A stretch of DNA of 64,000 bases, from the NCBI RefSeq assembly GCF_044464525.1, contig NZ_JBIQLE010000019.1, positions 1 to 64,000 of the forward strand, in the 5' to 3' direction. The position numbers and the translations under genes were made by a program. Shown one piece after another: positions 1 through 8,678 of this stretch. The stretch comes from Pusillimonas sp044464525. GTDB taxonomy: Bacteria; Pseudomonadota; Gammaproteobacteria; Burkholderiales; Burkholderiaceae_B. Numbering within the stretch: the first letter of the stretch is position 1; each line of letters starts with the position of its first letter. The notes under the pieces were generated by a model. That model worked only from the letters and a program-made list of their open reading frames with translations. It searched no databases and was not told where the DNA came from.

Positions 1-50
<50 letters not shown>

Positions 51-182
51 GAAAATGGCCATTTTACAAGTTTTTGATACGTAATGCATGCCTGTAATAC
101 GGTGGTTATATCGCGCGTTCATGGCATCAAGCGGGGAACCCGACACTGCAGGTGCCGGTGGTTTACGAGGTATTCTTGCAGT

Positions 183-1025
183 ATGTCTACATACACCGTA
201 CCGAGCCCAGCCGAACCGGCTTCCGCTCCTGATGACGCAGCGCCTGTCGTGGCCGCAATACTGGCCGCGGGCCTCAGTCGCCGCATGGGTGGGCTTAATA
301 AGTTGGTGCAGGAAATCGATGGCGTACCCATGGTGCGCCGGGTGGCGCAACGTGCGCTGGCTTCGCGCTGCAAGCGAGTGATGGTGGTGGTGGGCCACCA
401 CGCCGATGACGTGCGCAGCGCGCTGTCGGGCCTGCCTGTGCAGTTTGTCGATAACCCAGAGTACCAAGAAGGCCTGGCGGCCTCTGTGCGTGCCGCCGCC
501 CGCGCCGCCCGGCCTGGCGAGGCATTGATCATTTGCCTGGGCGACATGCCGCAGGTTTCCACCGTGGTAATTGACGAGCTCATCCAGGCTTACCAAGACA
601 CGCAAGCCGACGAGACGGATCAAACTCGAGCTCGTCGCGCAGCCGGCCAGCCTCAAGACCGTAGCTGCGGCGTCAGGCATATCCTTGACGCCTCCGGAGA
701 CGAGGGCGGCGGCGTGCGGCATGTCCCTGACGCCTCCGAAGACGTTGTCGGCCGGCGCGGCAGCATCGCAGCCTTCCAGCCCGAATACGCGGGAAAGCGG
801 GGCAACCCGGTACTTTGGGCTCCGCAGGCGCTACCTTCGTTGACGCATTTGAGCGGCGATGAGGGTGCGAGGACGCTGCTCAAGCGCCTGGGCGACGCAG
901 TGTCGGCGGTACCGGTGCAAAGCGCGGGAATCCTGATGGACGTCGACACCCCTGAAGCGCTGAGCGAAGCGCGCCGGCAGGGCGATCGACCGATTGATGA
1001 AACAACAGCGGATAAACACAGTTAG
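183..1025 (+). CDS. MocA-like nucleotidyltransferase (molybdenum cofactor cytidylyltransferase type)
   Basis: A 280-residue protein of the MobA/MocA NTP-transferase family, which transfers a nucleotide to molybdopterin in the cytoplasm. The nucleotide-binding signature AAGLSRRMGGLNKLV lies about 30 residues in, followed by VVVGHHADDV, EGLAASVRAA and the acidic metal-binding CLGDMP; the C-terminus has GNPVLW and DVDTPEA. The ATG at 183 is chosen because the open frame upstream has no family similarity. Oddity: between the core and the C-terminal part is an extra segment with two 14-residue tandem repeats (GVRH..DAS..), positions 669-752. No molybdoenzyme genes are nearby, so the substrate is inferred from family only. 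Confidence 0.8.
   Translation: MSTYTVPSPAEPASAPDDAAPVVAAILAAGLSRRMGGLNKLVQEIDGVPMVRRVAQRALASRCKRVMVVVGHHADDVRSALSGLPVQFVDNPEYQEGLAASVRAAARAARPGEALIICLGDMPQVSTVVIDELIQAYQDTQADETDQTRARRAAGQPQDRSCGVRHILDASGDEGGGVRHVPDASEDVVGRRGSIAAFQPEYAGKRGNPVLWAPQALPSLTHLSGDEGARTLLKRLGDAVSAVPVQSAGILMDVDTPEALSEARRQGDRPIDETTADKHS
669..752 (+). repeat. In-frame 42-bp tandem duplication in the MocA-like gene
   Basis: Two adjacent 42-bp units (669-710 and 711-752) share the core TGACGCCTCCG and encode GVRHILDASGDEGG and GVRHVPDASEDVVG. They keep the reading frame and lie in a region where family members normally run straight from the DMP motif to the GNPVL motif. Confidence 0.75.
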
Positions 1026-1122
1026 CGTGTGAAAAGGCACGGCTAGTGTGTAAAAAGGCAGGCCGGCAAGAGAACTTTCCCGCTACGTAGTAGAATTTTG
1101 TATTCGAAATTTGGCTTACGCA

Positions 1123-2457
1123 ATGACTACCATACTTCAGAACGTTCCTGTCGGCCAGAAGGTCGGCATTGCATTCTCCGGCGGCCTGGATACCAGTGCC
1201 GCCTTGCTTTGGATGCGCAACAAGGGGTCTATTCCCTACGGCTACACGGCCAATCTCGGCCAGCCCGACGAACCCGACTACGAGGCAATTCCACGCAAGG
1301 CGCTCGAGTATGGGGCCGAAAAAGCGCGCCTGATCGATTGCCGGCCACAATTGGTGTCCGAAGGGATCGCCGCCTTGCAGTGCGGAGCCTTCCACGTATC
1401 GACGGCCGGGGTTACGTATTTCAACACCACGCCCATCGGGCGGGCGGTAACGGGCACCATGCTGGTGGCCGCCATGAAGGAAGACGACGTTCATATCTGG
1501 GGCGACGGCAGCACCTACAAGGGCAACGACATCGAGCGCTTCTATCGATACGGCCTGCTTACCAACCCCAACCTGCAAATTTACAAGCCCTGGCTCGATC
1601 AGACCTTCATCGACGAACTGGGCGGACGCGCCGAGATGTCCGAGTACATGCGAGAGCATGGCTTCGACTACAAAATGTCGTCTGAAAAGGCCTACTCAAC
1701 TGATTCGAACATGTTGGGCGCCACCCACGAAGCCAAAGATCTCGAATACCTGAATTCGGGCATGCGCATCGTGGAGCCCATCATGGGCGTGGCTTTCTGG
1801 CGCGACGATGTGGAAGTCAAGGCCGAAGAAGTCTCAGTTCGGTTCGAAGAGGGCCGTCCCGTGGCTTTGAACGGCCGCGAGTACACCGACCTTGTCGAGC
1901 TTTTGCTTGAAGCCAACCGCATCGGGGGCCGCCATGGCCTGGGCATGAGCGACCAGATCGAAAATCGCATCATCGAAGCCAAGAGCCGCGGCATCTACGA
2001 GGCGCCGGGCCTGGCGCTGCTGTTTATCGCATACGAGCGCCTGGTTACCGGCATTCACAACGAAGACACCATTGAACAGTACCGCGTAAACGGCCTCAAG
2101 CTGGGCCGCTTGCTTTATCAAGGGCGCTGGTTCGATCCGCAGGCCATCATGTTGCGCGAAGCCTCACAGCGCTGGGTGGCGCGTGCGGTCACGGGCGAGG
2201 TTACGCTTGAATTACGCCGTGGCAATGATTATTCACTGCTTAACACCGAGTCGCCTAACCTCACATACCACGCCGACCGCCTAACTATGGAAAAAGGCGA
2301 TTCGGTGTTCTCGCCGCGCGATCGCATCGGCCAGCTCACCATGCGCAATCTGGACATCACCGACACGCGCGACAAGCTCTTCACCTACGCCAAGGCCGGG
2401 CTCTTGTCCGGCAAGGGCGAGGCCCTGCCGCAGCTCAAGGACGACATCAAGAAGTAG
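1123..2457 (+). CDS. argG: Argininosuccinate synthase
   Basis: Joins citrulline and aspartate with ATP to give argininosuccinate, the penultimate step of arginine synthesis. The 444-residue protein matches the long, E. coli-type ArgG almost throughout: ATP-binding AFSGGLDTSAAL near the N-terminus, YTANLGQPDE, then WGDGSTYKGNDIERFYRYG and STDSNMLGATHEAKDLEYL. The ATG at 1123 is preferred over an in-frame TTG four codons upstream because homologues begin MTTIL. It is convergent with argF across a shared terminator, so two late arginine genes sit together without forming an operon. Confidence 0.97.
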   Translation: MTTILQNVPVGQKVGIAFSGGLDTSAALLWMRNKGSIPYGYTANLGQPDEPDYEAIPRKALEYGAEKARLIDCRPQLVSEGIAALQCGAFHVSTAGVTYFNTTPIGRAVTGTMLVAAMKEDDVHIWGDGSTYKGNDIERFYRYGLLTNPNLQIYKPWLDQTFIDELGGRAEMSEYMREHGFDYKMSSEKAYSTDSNMLGATHEAKDLEYLNSGMRIVEPIMGVAFWRDDVEVKAEEVSVRFEEGRPVALNGREYTDLVELLLEANRIGGRHGLGMSDQIENRIIEAKSRGIYEAPGLALLFIAYERLVTGIHNEDTIEQYRVNGLKLGRLLYQGRWFDPQAIMLREASQRWVARAVTGEVTLELRRGNDYSLLNTESPNLTYHADRLTMEKGDSVFSPRDRIGQLTMRNLDITDTRDKLFTYAKAGLLSGKGEALPQLKDDIKK

Positions 2458-2496
2458 GTTTCCGGGCCGAAGCCCGCAACCTTTCCGCGCAAGTAC

Positions 2497-2523
2497 AAAA
2501 AGAGCCGCTTAGCGGCTCTTTTT
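2497..2523. terminator. Bidirectional terminator between argG and argF
   Basis: Stem AGAGCCGC / GCGGCTCT with a three-base loop (2501-2519), preceded by an A-run and followed by a T-run. It can end argG on the plus strand and argF on the minus strand. Confidence 0.85.
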
Positions 2524-2549
2524 GCGGGCGGCTGCATTTCTTGTGCCGC

Positions 2550-3485
2550 TTACAAATGCCCCAGCAGAAGAAATTCCATCAGCGCCTTTTGCACGTGCAT
2601 GCGATTCTCGGCTTCGTCCCATACCACGCTTTGGGGGCCGTCAATGACCTCGGCGGTGACTTCTTCGCCCCGATGGGCCGGCAGGCAGTGCATGAATAGT
2701 GCAGAGGGGTCGGCCACCGACATCATCTCGGCGTCGACACACCAATCGGCGAAAGCCGTGCGGCGCACTTCGTTTTCGTCTTCATAACCCATGCTGGTCC
2801 AGACGTCGGTGGTGACCAGGTGGGCGCCGCGGCAGGCCTCGAGCGGGTCGTCGAACTGTCGCAGCACTTTGGCCGAAGGCTGGCCGATGCGGACGGGGTC
2901 AAGCTCATAGCCCTTGGGCGTGGACACATGAAGGGTGAAGCCTAGCATTTCGGCCGCCTGAAGCCAGGTGTACGACATATTGTTGGCATCGCCTATCCAG
3001 GCGACCGTGCGGCCGTCGATTGGGCCTCGATGCTCGATGAAGGTGAAGATGTCGGCCAGAATCTGGCAGGGATGGTACTCGTTTGTCAGCCCGTTGATGA
3101 TGGGCACGCGCGAGTGCGAGGCAAAGCGTTCGATGCGCGTCTGCTCAAAGGTGCGGATCATCACCAGGTCGACCATGCGCGAAATGACGCGCGCGGTGTC
3201 CTCAATGGGTTCCGAGCGCCCCAGTTGCGAATCACCGGTGGTCAGGTGAATAACCGAACCGCCCATTTGATACATGCCGGCCTCGAATGAAACCCGCGTG
3301 CGTGTGCTTGCTTTTTCGAACACCATGGCCAGGTTGCGGTCATGCAAGGGGCGGTGTGGTTCGTAGCGTTTGAACTTGTCCTTGATGAGCTTGGCGCGCT
3401 CGAACAGGTACAGGGTTTCTTCTTTGCTGAAATCACGAAACTGCAGGTAATGCCGCAATGGGCCCGTTTGCTGGTGCTGGGACAT
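2550..3485 (-). CDS. argF: Ornithine carbamoyltransferase
   Basis: Makes citrulline from ornithine and carbamoyl phosphate. The 311-residue length is normal. Carbamoyl-phosphate-binding STRTR is at residues 60-64, HPCQ at 138-141, and the ornithine-side MHCLPAHRGEE lies near the C-terminus. The ATG at 3485 starts MSQHQQTGPLRHYLQF, matching the start region of Bordetella ArgF; a longer in-frame start at 3530 adds residues with no family match. The gene is divergent from the DUF3579 gene with 114 bp between them. Confidence 0.96.
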   Translation of the reverse strand: MSQHQQTGPLRHYLQFRDFSKEETLYLFERAKLIKDKFKRYEPHRPLHDRNLAMVFEKASTRTRVSFEAGMYQMGGSVIHLTTGDSQLGRSEPIEDTARVISRMVDLVMIRTFEQTRIERFASHSRVPIINGLTNEYHPCQILADIFTFIEHRGPIDGRTVAWIGDANNMSYTWLQAAEMLGFTLHVSTPKGYELDPVRIGQPSAKVLRQFDDPLEACRGAHLVTTDVWTSMGYEDENEVRRTAFADWCVDAEMMSVADPSALFMHCLPAHRGEEVTAEVIDGPQSVVWDEAENRMHVQKALMEFLLLGHL

Positions 3486-3599
3486 GTCAAGCCTAGGTTC
3501 AAAGACGATTATTGTAGCTATCATATACAATCTTCGCGCGGCTCTTTCAATTTGGATGCCGTGGGCGGGTCGGCATTTTTAGGGGTTTGCGAAATCAGT

Positions 3600-3926
3600 A
3601 TGTCGGAAGAACAGCAGCAGGGCCAGATCAGGCAGTTCATCATTCATGGCGTTACCCAATCGGGGCAACGCTTTCGGCCCAGCGACTGGGCCGAGCGCCT
3701 GGCAGGGGTCATGTCTCGTTTCCGGCCAGGCGGCGCCCGAGGTGGGCCACTAAGCTATTCTCCCTATGTCGTGCCCATGGTCGTGGAAGGAGTTCGTTGC
3801 GTGGTCGTCGATCACCGCCTGCGGCAGCTTGAACCCCTGGCCTGGAATTTCGTCGAGGAATTCGCCAAGGATAACGATCTGCGAACCTCTGAACGAGAAG
3901 TCCCGGACCGAAGACGCCCGGCTTAG
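3600..3926 (+). CDS. DUF3579 family protein
   Basis: A 108-residue cytoplasmic protein of a small, uncharacterised family common in Betaproteobacteria. Visible family features are HGVTQSGQRFRPSDWAERL, the Gly-rich FRPGGARGG, and LSYSPYVVPMVVEGVRCVVV. No signal peptide, membrane segment or catalytic motif is apparent. Its stop codon lies in the loop of its own terminator. Function is unknown; the position next to argF suggests nothing firm. Confidence 0.85.
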   Translation: MSEEQQQGQIRQFIIHGVTQSGQRFRPSDWAERLAGVMSRFRPGGARGGPLSYSPYVVPMVVEGVRCVVVDHRLRQLEPLAWNFVEEFAKDNDLRTSEREVPDRRRPA

Positions 3927-3939
3927 CCGGGTTTTTTTT
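3917..3939 (+). terminator. Terminator of the DUF3579 gene
   Basis: Stem CCCGGC (3917-3922) / GCCGGG (3926-3931) with loop TTA, followed by eight T (3932-3939). The TAG stop codon overlaps the hairpin. Confidence 0.85.
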
Positions 3940-4102
3940 ATCTGCGCAGGCCGATTTGGTTTCACGCCCCTGTCTTGCGCACCGCCGAATTCGGCCTCTC
4001 GCCTTACACCGGCCGACTGGAACTTATTCGCGTCACCGGGGCTTTGGCTTTGGCAGTGCAGCATGTGATCCCTGTCGTGTGTGCGCGCTCCAAGAACGAC
4101 AT

Positions 4103-5074
4103 TTAGACGGAAGAGGGCACCGGCGTCAGAACCTTGCCGCGGCGCGCGTACGCCTCGGCATTTTCAATCAACAGGTTGATCATGGCCTGTCGGGTTTCGA
4201 CGGTGGCGCTGGCTATGTGGGGCAGCAGCACAACGTTTTCCATTGTTTTCAGGGCGTCGGGCACATGGGGTTCAGATTCGAATACGTCGAGCCCCGCGCC
4301 GCCTATGACGCCGGTTTCAAGCGCGTGAACCAGGGCTTTTTCATCCACCACAGAACCGCGGGCGACATTTATCAACACCCCCTGCGGGCCCAGAGCCTGT
4401 AGAACCTCGGCGTTGATCAGGTGCCGTGTGTCGGGCCCGCCCACCGTGGCCACCACCAGAATGTCGGACCATTCGGCCAGCGCCGACAGCTCGCTCTCGT
4501 ATGTCCAGGCCACGTCGGTACGCGGGCTGCGGTTGTGGTAGCGCAAGTTCATGGAGAACCCGGCGGCGCGCTGCGCCACCGCCAGGCCGACGCGGCCAAG
4601 GCCAACGATACCCAAACGCTTGCCTGTTACGCGCCTGCCCAGCGGCAGGGAGGCAAGCTGGTTTTCCCATTTGCCTTCGCGTACGAAGCGTTCCGCTCGG
4701 CCCATTTCGCGCATGGCAGCCAAGATCAGGCCCCATGTCAGATCGGCCACGCAGTCGTTGAGAACATCGGGTGTATTGCTGACTTGCACGCCGCGTGCAT
4801 GGGCATGCCGCACGTCGATGCTGTCGTATCCCACGCCCAGGCTGCATATGGCCTTAAGTGCCGGAAGCTGGTCGATTAGCGCCGCCCGCGCAGGGTGGAA
4901 GGCACTGGCAAGCAGCACTTCTACCTGGCCGGCGTGTTCACGCATCAAGTCGTTGGGGTCGTCGGCTTGCCAAAGTTGAATGACGCGATAAGCGCGTTCC
5001 AGCCTGGCCTGGCCATCTGGCAGCAAGGTCGGCAGGGCATACAATTGCAATAGCAGGGGCTTGGTGTCGGGCAT
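4103..5074 (-). CDS. D-isomer specific 2-hydroxyacid dehydrogenase
   Basis: A 323-residue NAD(P)-dependent dehydrogenase of the glyoxylate/hydroxypyruvate reductase type. The Rossmann motif GIVGLGRVG is central; the catalytic Arg is in NVARGSVVDE, the Glu in DVFESEP and the His in LLPHIASAT, so the Arg-Glu-His triad is intact. The start at 5074 (MPDTKPLLL) is chosen over 5167 because the longer version would run into the rpsT terminator. The exact substrate cannot be read from sequence. Confidence 0.88.
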   Translation of the reverse strand: MPDTKPLLLQLYALPTLLPDGQARLERAYRVIQLWQADDPNDLMREHAGQVEVLLASAFHPARAALIDQLPALKAICSLGVGYDSIDVRHAHARGVQVSNTPDVLNDCVADLTWGLILAAMREMGRAERFVREGKWENQLASLPLGRRVTGKRLGIVGLGRVGLAVAQRAAGFSMNLRYHNRSPRTDVAWTYESELSALAEWSDILVVATVGGPDTRHLINAEVLQALGPQGVLINVARGSVVDEKALVHALETGVIGGAGLDVFESEPHVPDALKTMENVVLLPHIASATVETRQAMINLLIENAEAYARRGKVLTPVPSSV

Positions 5075-5167
5075 GGCATCGGCCGCTTGTTTATCAGTTA
5101 AGAGCGGGGCCAGCGCCCCCGCCTGTGCCTGAAAACTATAGCAGGCCTGCGCGAATGTGTGGCCCAC

Positions 5168-5200
5168 AAAAAAACAGGACGCTGATTGCGTCCTGTTTTT
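5168..5200. terminator. Terminator downstream of rpsT
   Basis: Stem CAGGACGC (5175-5182) / GCGTCCTG (5188-5195), loop TGATT, with seven A on the left (a T-run for minus-strand transcripts) and five T on the right. It lies just past the rpsT stop. Confidence 0.85.
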
Positions 5201-5239
5201 ATACAGGGTTGCCCCCGTGCCGACTAAACCGAAAGCGTC

Positions 5240-5503
5240 TTAGGCCAGTGCCTTGACAGCGGCGGCCAGACGGCTTTTATGGCGAGCGGCCTTGTTCTTG
5301 TGGATGATTTTCTTGTCGGCCACACGGTCGATGACGCTGGTGGCTTTCTGAAGGATTTCGGTTGCGGCGGTTTTGTCGCCGGCTTCGATCGCTTGGCGAA
5401 CGCGCTTGATGGAAGTGCGCATCATAGAGCGCATGCTGGCGTTATGTTTGTTTAGCGCAATCGATTGACGGGCGCGCTTGCGAGCTTGGGCGGTATTGGC
5501 CAT
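5240..5503 (-). CDS. rpsT: 30S ribosomal protein S20
   Basis: An 87-residue, very basic protein that binds 16S rRNA in the small subunit. It begins MANTAQARKRARQ and carries the family's NKHNASMRSMMRTSIKRV and IHKNKAARHKSRLA segments. The start is fixed by homology at 5503. It has its own promoter inside the end of murJ and its own terminator, so it is likely transcribed as a single gene as well as by read-through from murJ. Confidence 0.97.
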   Translation of the reverse strand: MANTAQARKRARQSIALNKHNASMRSMMRTSIKRVRQAIEAGDKTAATEILQKATSVIDRVADKKIIHKNKAARHKSRLAAAVKALA

Positions 5504-5548
5504 ATTCTGTAGCTTCTGCGTTAAAAGGTTTAATCGGCAAAGACAGCT

Positions 5549-5577
5549 ACTATACCTTAAGCACCCCTTTTTGTAAA
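5549..5577 (-). promoter_or_regulatory. rpsT promoter (sigma-70 type)
   Basis: On the minus strand: -35 TTTACA (5572-5577), exactly 17 bp spacer, -10 TATAGT (5549-5554). It overlaps the murJ stop codon and leaves a short leader before the rpsT ATG. Confidence 0.7.
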
Positions 5578-7113
5578 GTGGCGCGGCCTGAATCCACATA
5601 CAAAGAGCATGGCGAAATACGTGGCGACCGCCACAGCCAGAACCGCGGCCAGTGTCAACGCTCGCATGCCGCCATGCACCGTTGGGCCGACCCATTCGAT
5701 ATGTTGGCCGGCCAGCCACAATACGGCGCACAAAGCCGCCGTGGCGGGTGCGCAGCGGGCACAGAAAGCCGGCCAGCCCTTGGATGGGCGGTAAACCCCG
5801 CGCTTGCGCAGCAGAACCAGCAGCATCAATGCGTTGAAGGTGGCGCCCAGTCCGATGGACAAGGCCAGGCCCGCGTGGTGGAACAGCGGTACAAAGACGA
5901 GGTTCATGGCCTGAGTCAGCACCAGCACCACGATGGCGATACGAACAGGTGTTCGAATATCCTGCTTGGCATAGAACCCGGGGGCGAGAATTTTGATGGC
6001 CAGTAACCCCAGCAGCCCCACTGCATAGGCCATAACCGCCAACCGCGTCTGGTTTACATCCGCCGCTTCGAACGCGCCGTAATTGAACAGGGTGGCCACC
6101 AAACCTTCCGAGAGCAAAGCCATGCCCAGGGCCGCGGGCAGACCCAGCAGCACGACCAGCCGCAAACCCCAGTCAAGCAGTGCGTTGTAGCCATCGTTAT
6201 CCTGGCGGGCATGCGCCGCCGACAGGCTGGGCAGCAGCACGGTGCCCAACGCTATGCCCAGTAGCGCAGTGGGAAATTCCATCAGGCGGTCGGCGAACGA
6301 CAGCCAGGTGACGCTGCCTGCTTCGAGCCATGTGGCGATATTGGTGTTGATCAGCAAGGAAATCTGCGCCACTGAAACCCCCAGAGTGGCGGGGATCATC
6401 AAGCGTGCGACGCGGCGCACCCGCGAATCGCGCCATGCCTGGCGCGCTTGGGGCGTCAAGCGTGGCCGAAGCCCCAGGCGGGACAGCGCTACCCATTGCA
6501 TCGCCAATTGCGCTACGCCGCCCAGCATGACGCCGGCCGCTAAAGCATAGATCGGAACTTCGAAATACGGTGTCAGAAAAAGGCAGGCGCCGATCATGCT
6601 CAGGTTGAGCAGCACCGGGGTGAAGGCCGGCACGGCGAAACGGCTCCAGGTGTTCAGCACGCCCGAAGCGAAGGCCACCAGCGACATGCACAAAATGTAG
6701 GGAAACATCAGCCGCGTCATCCAGACGGCAGCGTCGAAGGCCGTTTGTTTGGACTCAACCAGCAAGCCGCTGGCCATGGCCGATACCACCCAGGGGGCCG
6801 CAATAATGCCCAGCAGCGTTACACCCATCAGGGCCAGTGTCAATAACAAGGCCACTCGGTCAAGCAGCAACTGGACGGCGTCGGCCGGTTCTTTGTTGCG
6901 GACTTCTCCCAGTATGGGAACGAAGGCTTGCGAGAAGGCGCCTTCCGCGAAAAGCCGGCGCAGCAGGTTGGGGATGCGAAAAGCAACCCAGAATGCGTCG
7001 GTAAGAGGGCCTGCGCCAAACGAACTGGCGATGAGTATGTCGCGGAACAGGCCCGTGATGCGTGAGCACAAGGTAAGGCCGCTTACCGTGGCGGCCGACC
7101 GGATCAGGCTCAT
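5557..7113 (-). CDS. murJ: Lipid II flippase MurJ
   Basis: Moves the peptidoglycan precursor lipid II across the inner membrane. The 518-residue length and the opening SLIRSAATVSGLTLCSRITGLFRDILIASSFG region, including FGAGPLTDAFWVAFRIPN and LRRLFAEGAFSQAFVP, are diagnostic of MurJ/MviN, followed by a long series of hydrophobic segments consistent with 14 helices. It is the last gene of the minus-strand envelope operon, starting 5 bp after the SDR gene, and adjoins rpsT as in many proteobacteria. Confidence 0.96.
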   Translation of the reverse strand: MSLIRSAATVSGLTLCSRITGLFRDILIASSFGAGPLTDAFWVAFRIPNLLRRLFAEGAFSQAFVPILGEVRNKEPADAVQLLLDRVALLLTLALMGVTLLGIIAAPWVVSAMASGLLVESKQTAFDAAVWMTRLMFPYILCMSLVAFASGVLNTWSRFAVPAFTPVLLNLSMIGACLFLTPYFEVPIYALAAGVMLGGVAQLAMQWVALSRLGLRPRLTPQARQAWRDSRVRRVARLMIPATLGVSVAQISLLINTNIATWLEAGSVTWLSFADRLMEFPTALLGIALGTVLLPSLSAAHARQDNDGYNALLDWGLRLVVLLGLPAALGMALLSEGLVATLFNYGAFEAADVNQTRLAVMAYAVGLLGLLAIKILAPGFYAKQDIRTPVRIAIVVLVLTQAMNLVFVPLFHHAGLALSIGLGATFNALMLLVLLRKRGVYRPSKGWPAFCARCAPATAALCAVLWLAGQHIEWVGPTVHGGMRALTLAAVLAVAVATYFAMLFVCGFRPRHFTKRGA

Positions 7114-7118
7114 GGAGT

Positions 7119-7877
7119 TTATTTTGGCGCCATGCGGATGGCGCCGTCCAGACGGATGGTTTCGCCATTAAGCATTTCGTTCGTGATAATGCTGTGGACC
7201 AGTTTGGCGTAGTCTTCGGGACGGCCCAGGCGGGACGGGAAGGGGATGCTGGCCGCCAATGAGTCTTGAACTTCCTGGGGCATGCCGAAGACCATCGGCG
7301 TACCGAAGATGCCCGGCGCAATGGTGACGCAGCGGATGCCGACTTTGGACAGGTCGCGTGCAATCGGCAAAGTCATGCCTGCCACGCCCGCCTTCGAGGC
7401 GGCATAAGCGGCCTGGCCGATCTGGCCATCATAGGCGGCCACCGAGGCGGTGTTGATCAGCACGCCACGCTCGCCAGTGGGTTCAGGCTGGTTTTCGCTC
7501 ATGGCGGCTGCCGCCAGGCGGATCATGTTGAAGGTGCCCACCAGGTTGATCATCACCACTTTTTGGAACATGTCCAGCGCATGCGGGCCGTTTCTGCCTA
7601 CTGTGCGCGAGGCTGGAGCCACGCCGGCACAACTTACCAGGCCGAAAACCGGGCCCAGCGCCTTGGCGGCCTCAATTGCCGTCACCGCATCAGCTTCTTG
7701 GGTGACGTCGCAATGCACATAGGTTTGGCCCAGCTCTTGCGCCAGTTGCTTGCCTGCTTCGTCTTGTACGTCGGCCAGCAGCACCTTGGCGCCTTCGGCC
7801 GTAAGCATGCGAGCCGTTCCTGCACCCAGCCCCGATGCGGCGCCGGTGACGACGAATACTTTGTTCTTGATCTCCAT
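7119..7877 (-). CDS. Short-chain dehydrogenase, 3-hydroxyacyl-CoA dehydrogenase type II-like
   Basis: A 252-residue SDR. The cofactor motif TGAASGLGAG is near the N-terminus, NxAG appears as SCAGVAP, and the catalytic Ser-Tyr-Lys set lies in NTASVAAYDGQ and YAASKAG. Overall similarity is to 3-hydroxy-2-methylbutyryl-CoA / 17beta-HSD10-like enzymes that oxidise 3-hydroxyacyl-CoA with NAD in lipid or branched-chain catabolism. The ATG at 7877 follows a CAAGAGGAA ribosome site. It sits between adk and murJ; its role in an envelope operon is not obvious. Confidence 0.87.
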   Translation of the reverse strand: MEIKNKVFVVTGAASGLGAGTARMLTAEGAKVLLADVQDEAGKQLAQELGQTYVHCDVTQEADAVTAIEAAKALGPVFGLVSCAGVAPASRTVGRNGPHALDMFQKVVMINLVGTFNMIRLAAAAMSENQPEPTGERGVLINTASVAAYDGQIGQAAYAASKAGVAGMTLPIARDLSKVGIRCVTIAPGIFGTPMVFGMPQEVQDSLAASIPFPSRLGRPEDYAKLVHSIITNEMLNGETIRLDGAIRMAPK

Positions 7878-7941
7878 GGCTTCCTCTTGTTGGAGCGGGC
7901 GCCATGCGCCCGCTGGTGTCATCAATTACCGTGCTGCGCGT

Positions 7942-8595
7942 TTACTTCAGCGCATCGGAAATGCGTTGGCGAATTTCATCCAGCGAACCCACGCCCGATA
8001 TTTGTCGAAACGACGGCGCGCGCGCGTCGCCGCTCTCAGCCCAGCTGGAATAGTAGTCCACCAGCGGACGGGTTTGCTCTTGATAGACTGAAAGGCGGTG
8101 GCGCACTGTTTCTTCGCGGTCATCGTCGCGCTGCACCAGCGGCTCACCGGTTACATCGTCGGTGTCCGGGGACTTGGGCGGGTTGAAGCTGATGTGGTAG
8201 CTGCGGCCGCTGGCCGGATGCACGCGACGGCCGCTCATGCGTTCGATGATGTTTTCATCGGGAACGACTATTTCGACCACGAAGTCCAGAGCCACGCCGG
8301 CGTCTTTAAGGGCGTCTGCCTGGGGAATGGTACGGGGGAAGCCATCGAACAGATAGCCATTTTCACAGTCGGGCTCTTTAAGGCGGTCGCGTACCAATCC
8401 GATAATCAGGTCATCGGAAACCAGTCCGCCGGTGTCCATGATTTTCTTGGCTTCGATGCCCAGTGGCGTCTGGGCCTTGACGGCCGCGCGCAGCATGTCG
8501 CCCGTCGAAATCTGTGGAATGCCGAATTTTTCGGTGATGAACGCGGCCTGCGTTCCCTTGCCAGCGCCGGGAGGACCGAGCAGGATCAATCGCAT
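7942..8595 (-). CDS. adk: Adenylate kinase
   Basis: Interconverts ATP + AMP and 2 ADP. The 217-residue long-form enzyme starts MRLILLGPPGAGKGTQA, with the P-loop GPPGAGKGT, AMP-binding STGDMLRAAV, DGFPRTIPQA and the LID region around GRRVHPASGRSYH. The LID lacks the four zinc cysteines of Gram-positive enzymes. The ATG at 8595 is set by the family start; upstream in-frame residues have no match. Confidence 0.96.
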   Translation of the reverse strand: MRLILLGPPGAGKGTQAAFITEKFGIPQISTGDMLRAAVKAQTPLGIEAKKIMDTGGLVSDDLIIGLVRDRLKEPDCENGYLFDGFPRTIPQADALKDAGVALDFVVEIVVPDENIIERMSGRRVHPASGRSYHISFNPPKSPDTDDVTGEPLVQRDDDREETVRHRLSVYQEQTRPLVDYYSSWAESGDARAPSFRQISGVGSLDEIRQRISDALK

Positions 8596-8678
8596 GAGTT
8601 TCTCCAAAGATGTTTTGCTGTTTCTGCTGATGCGGCAACGCAACAATTTTAAAACGTCGGCCCAGCTTCGAGGTCGAT

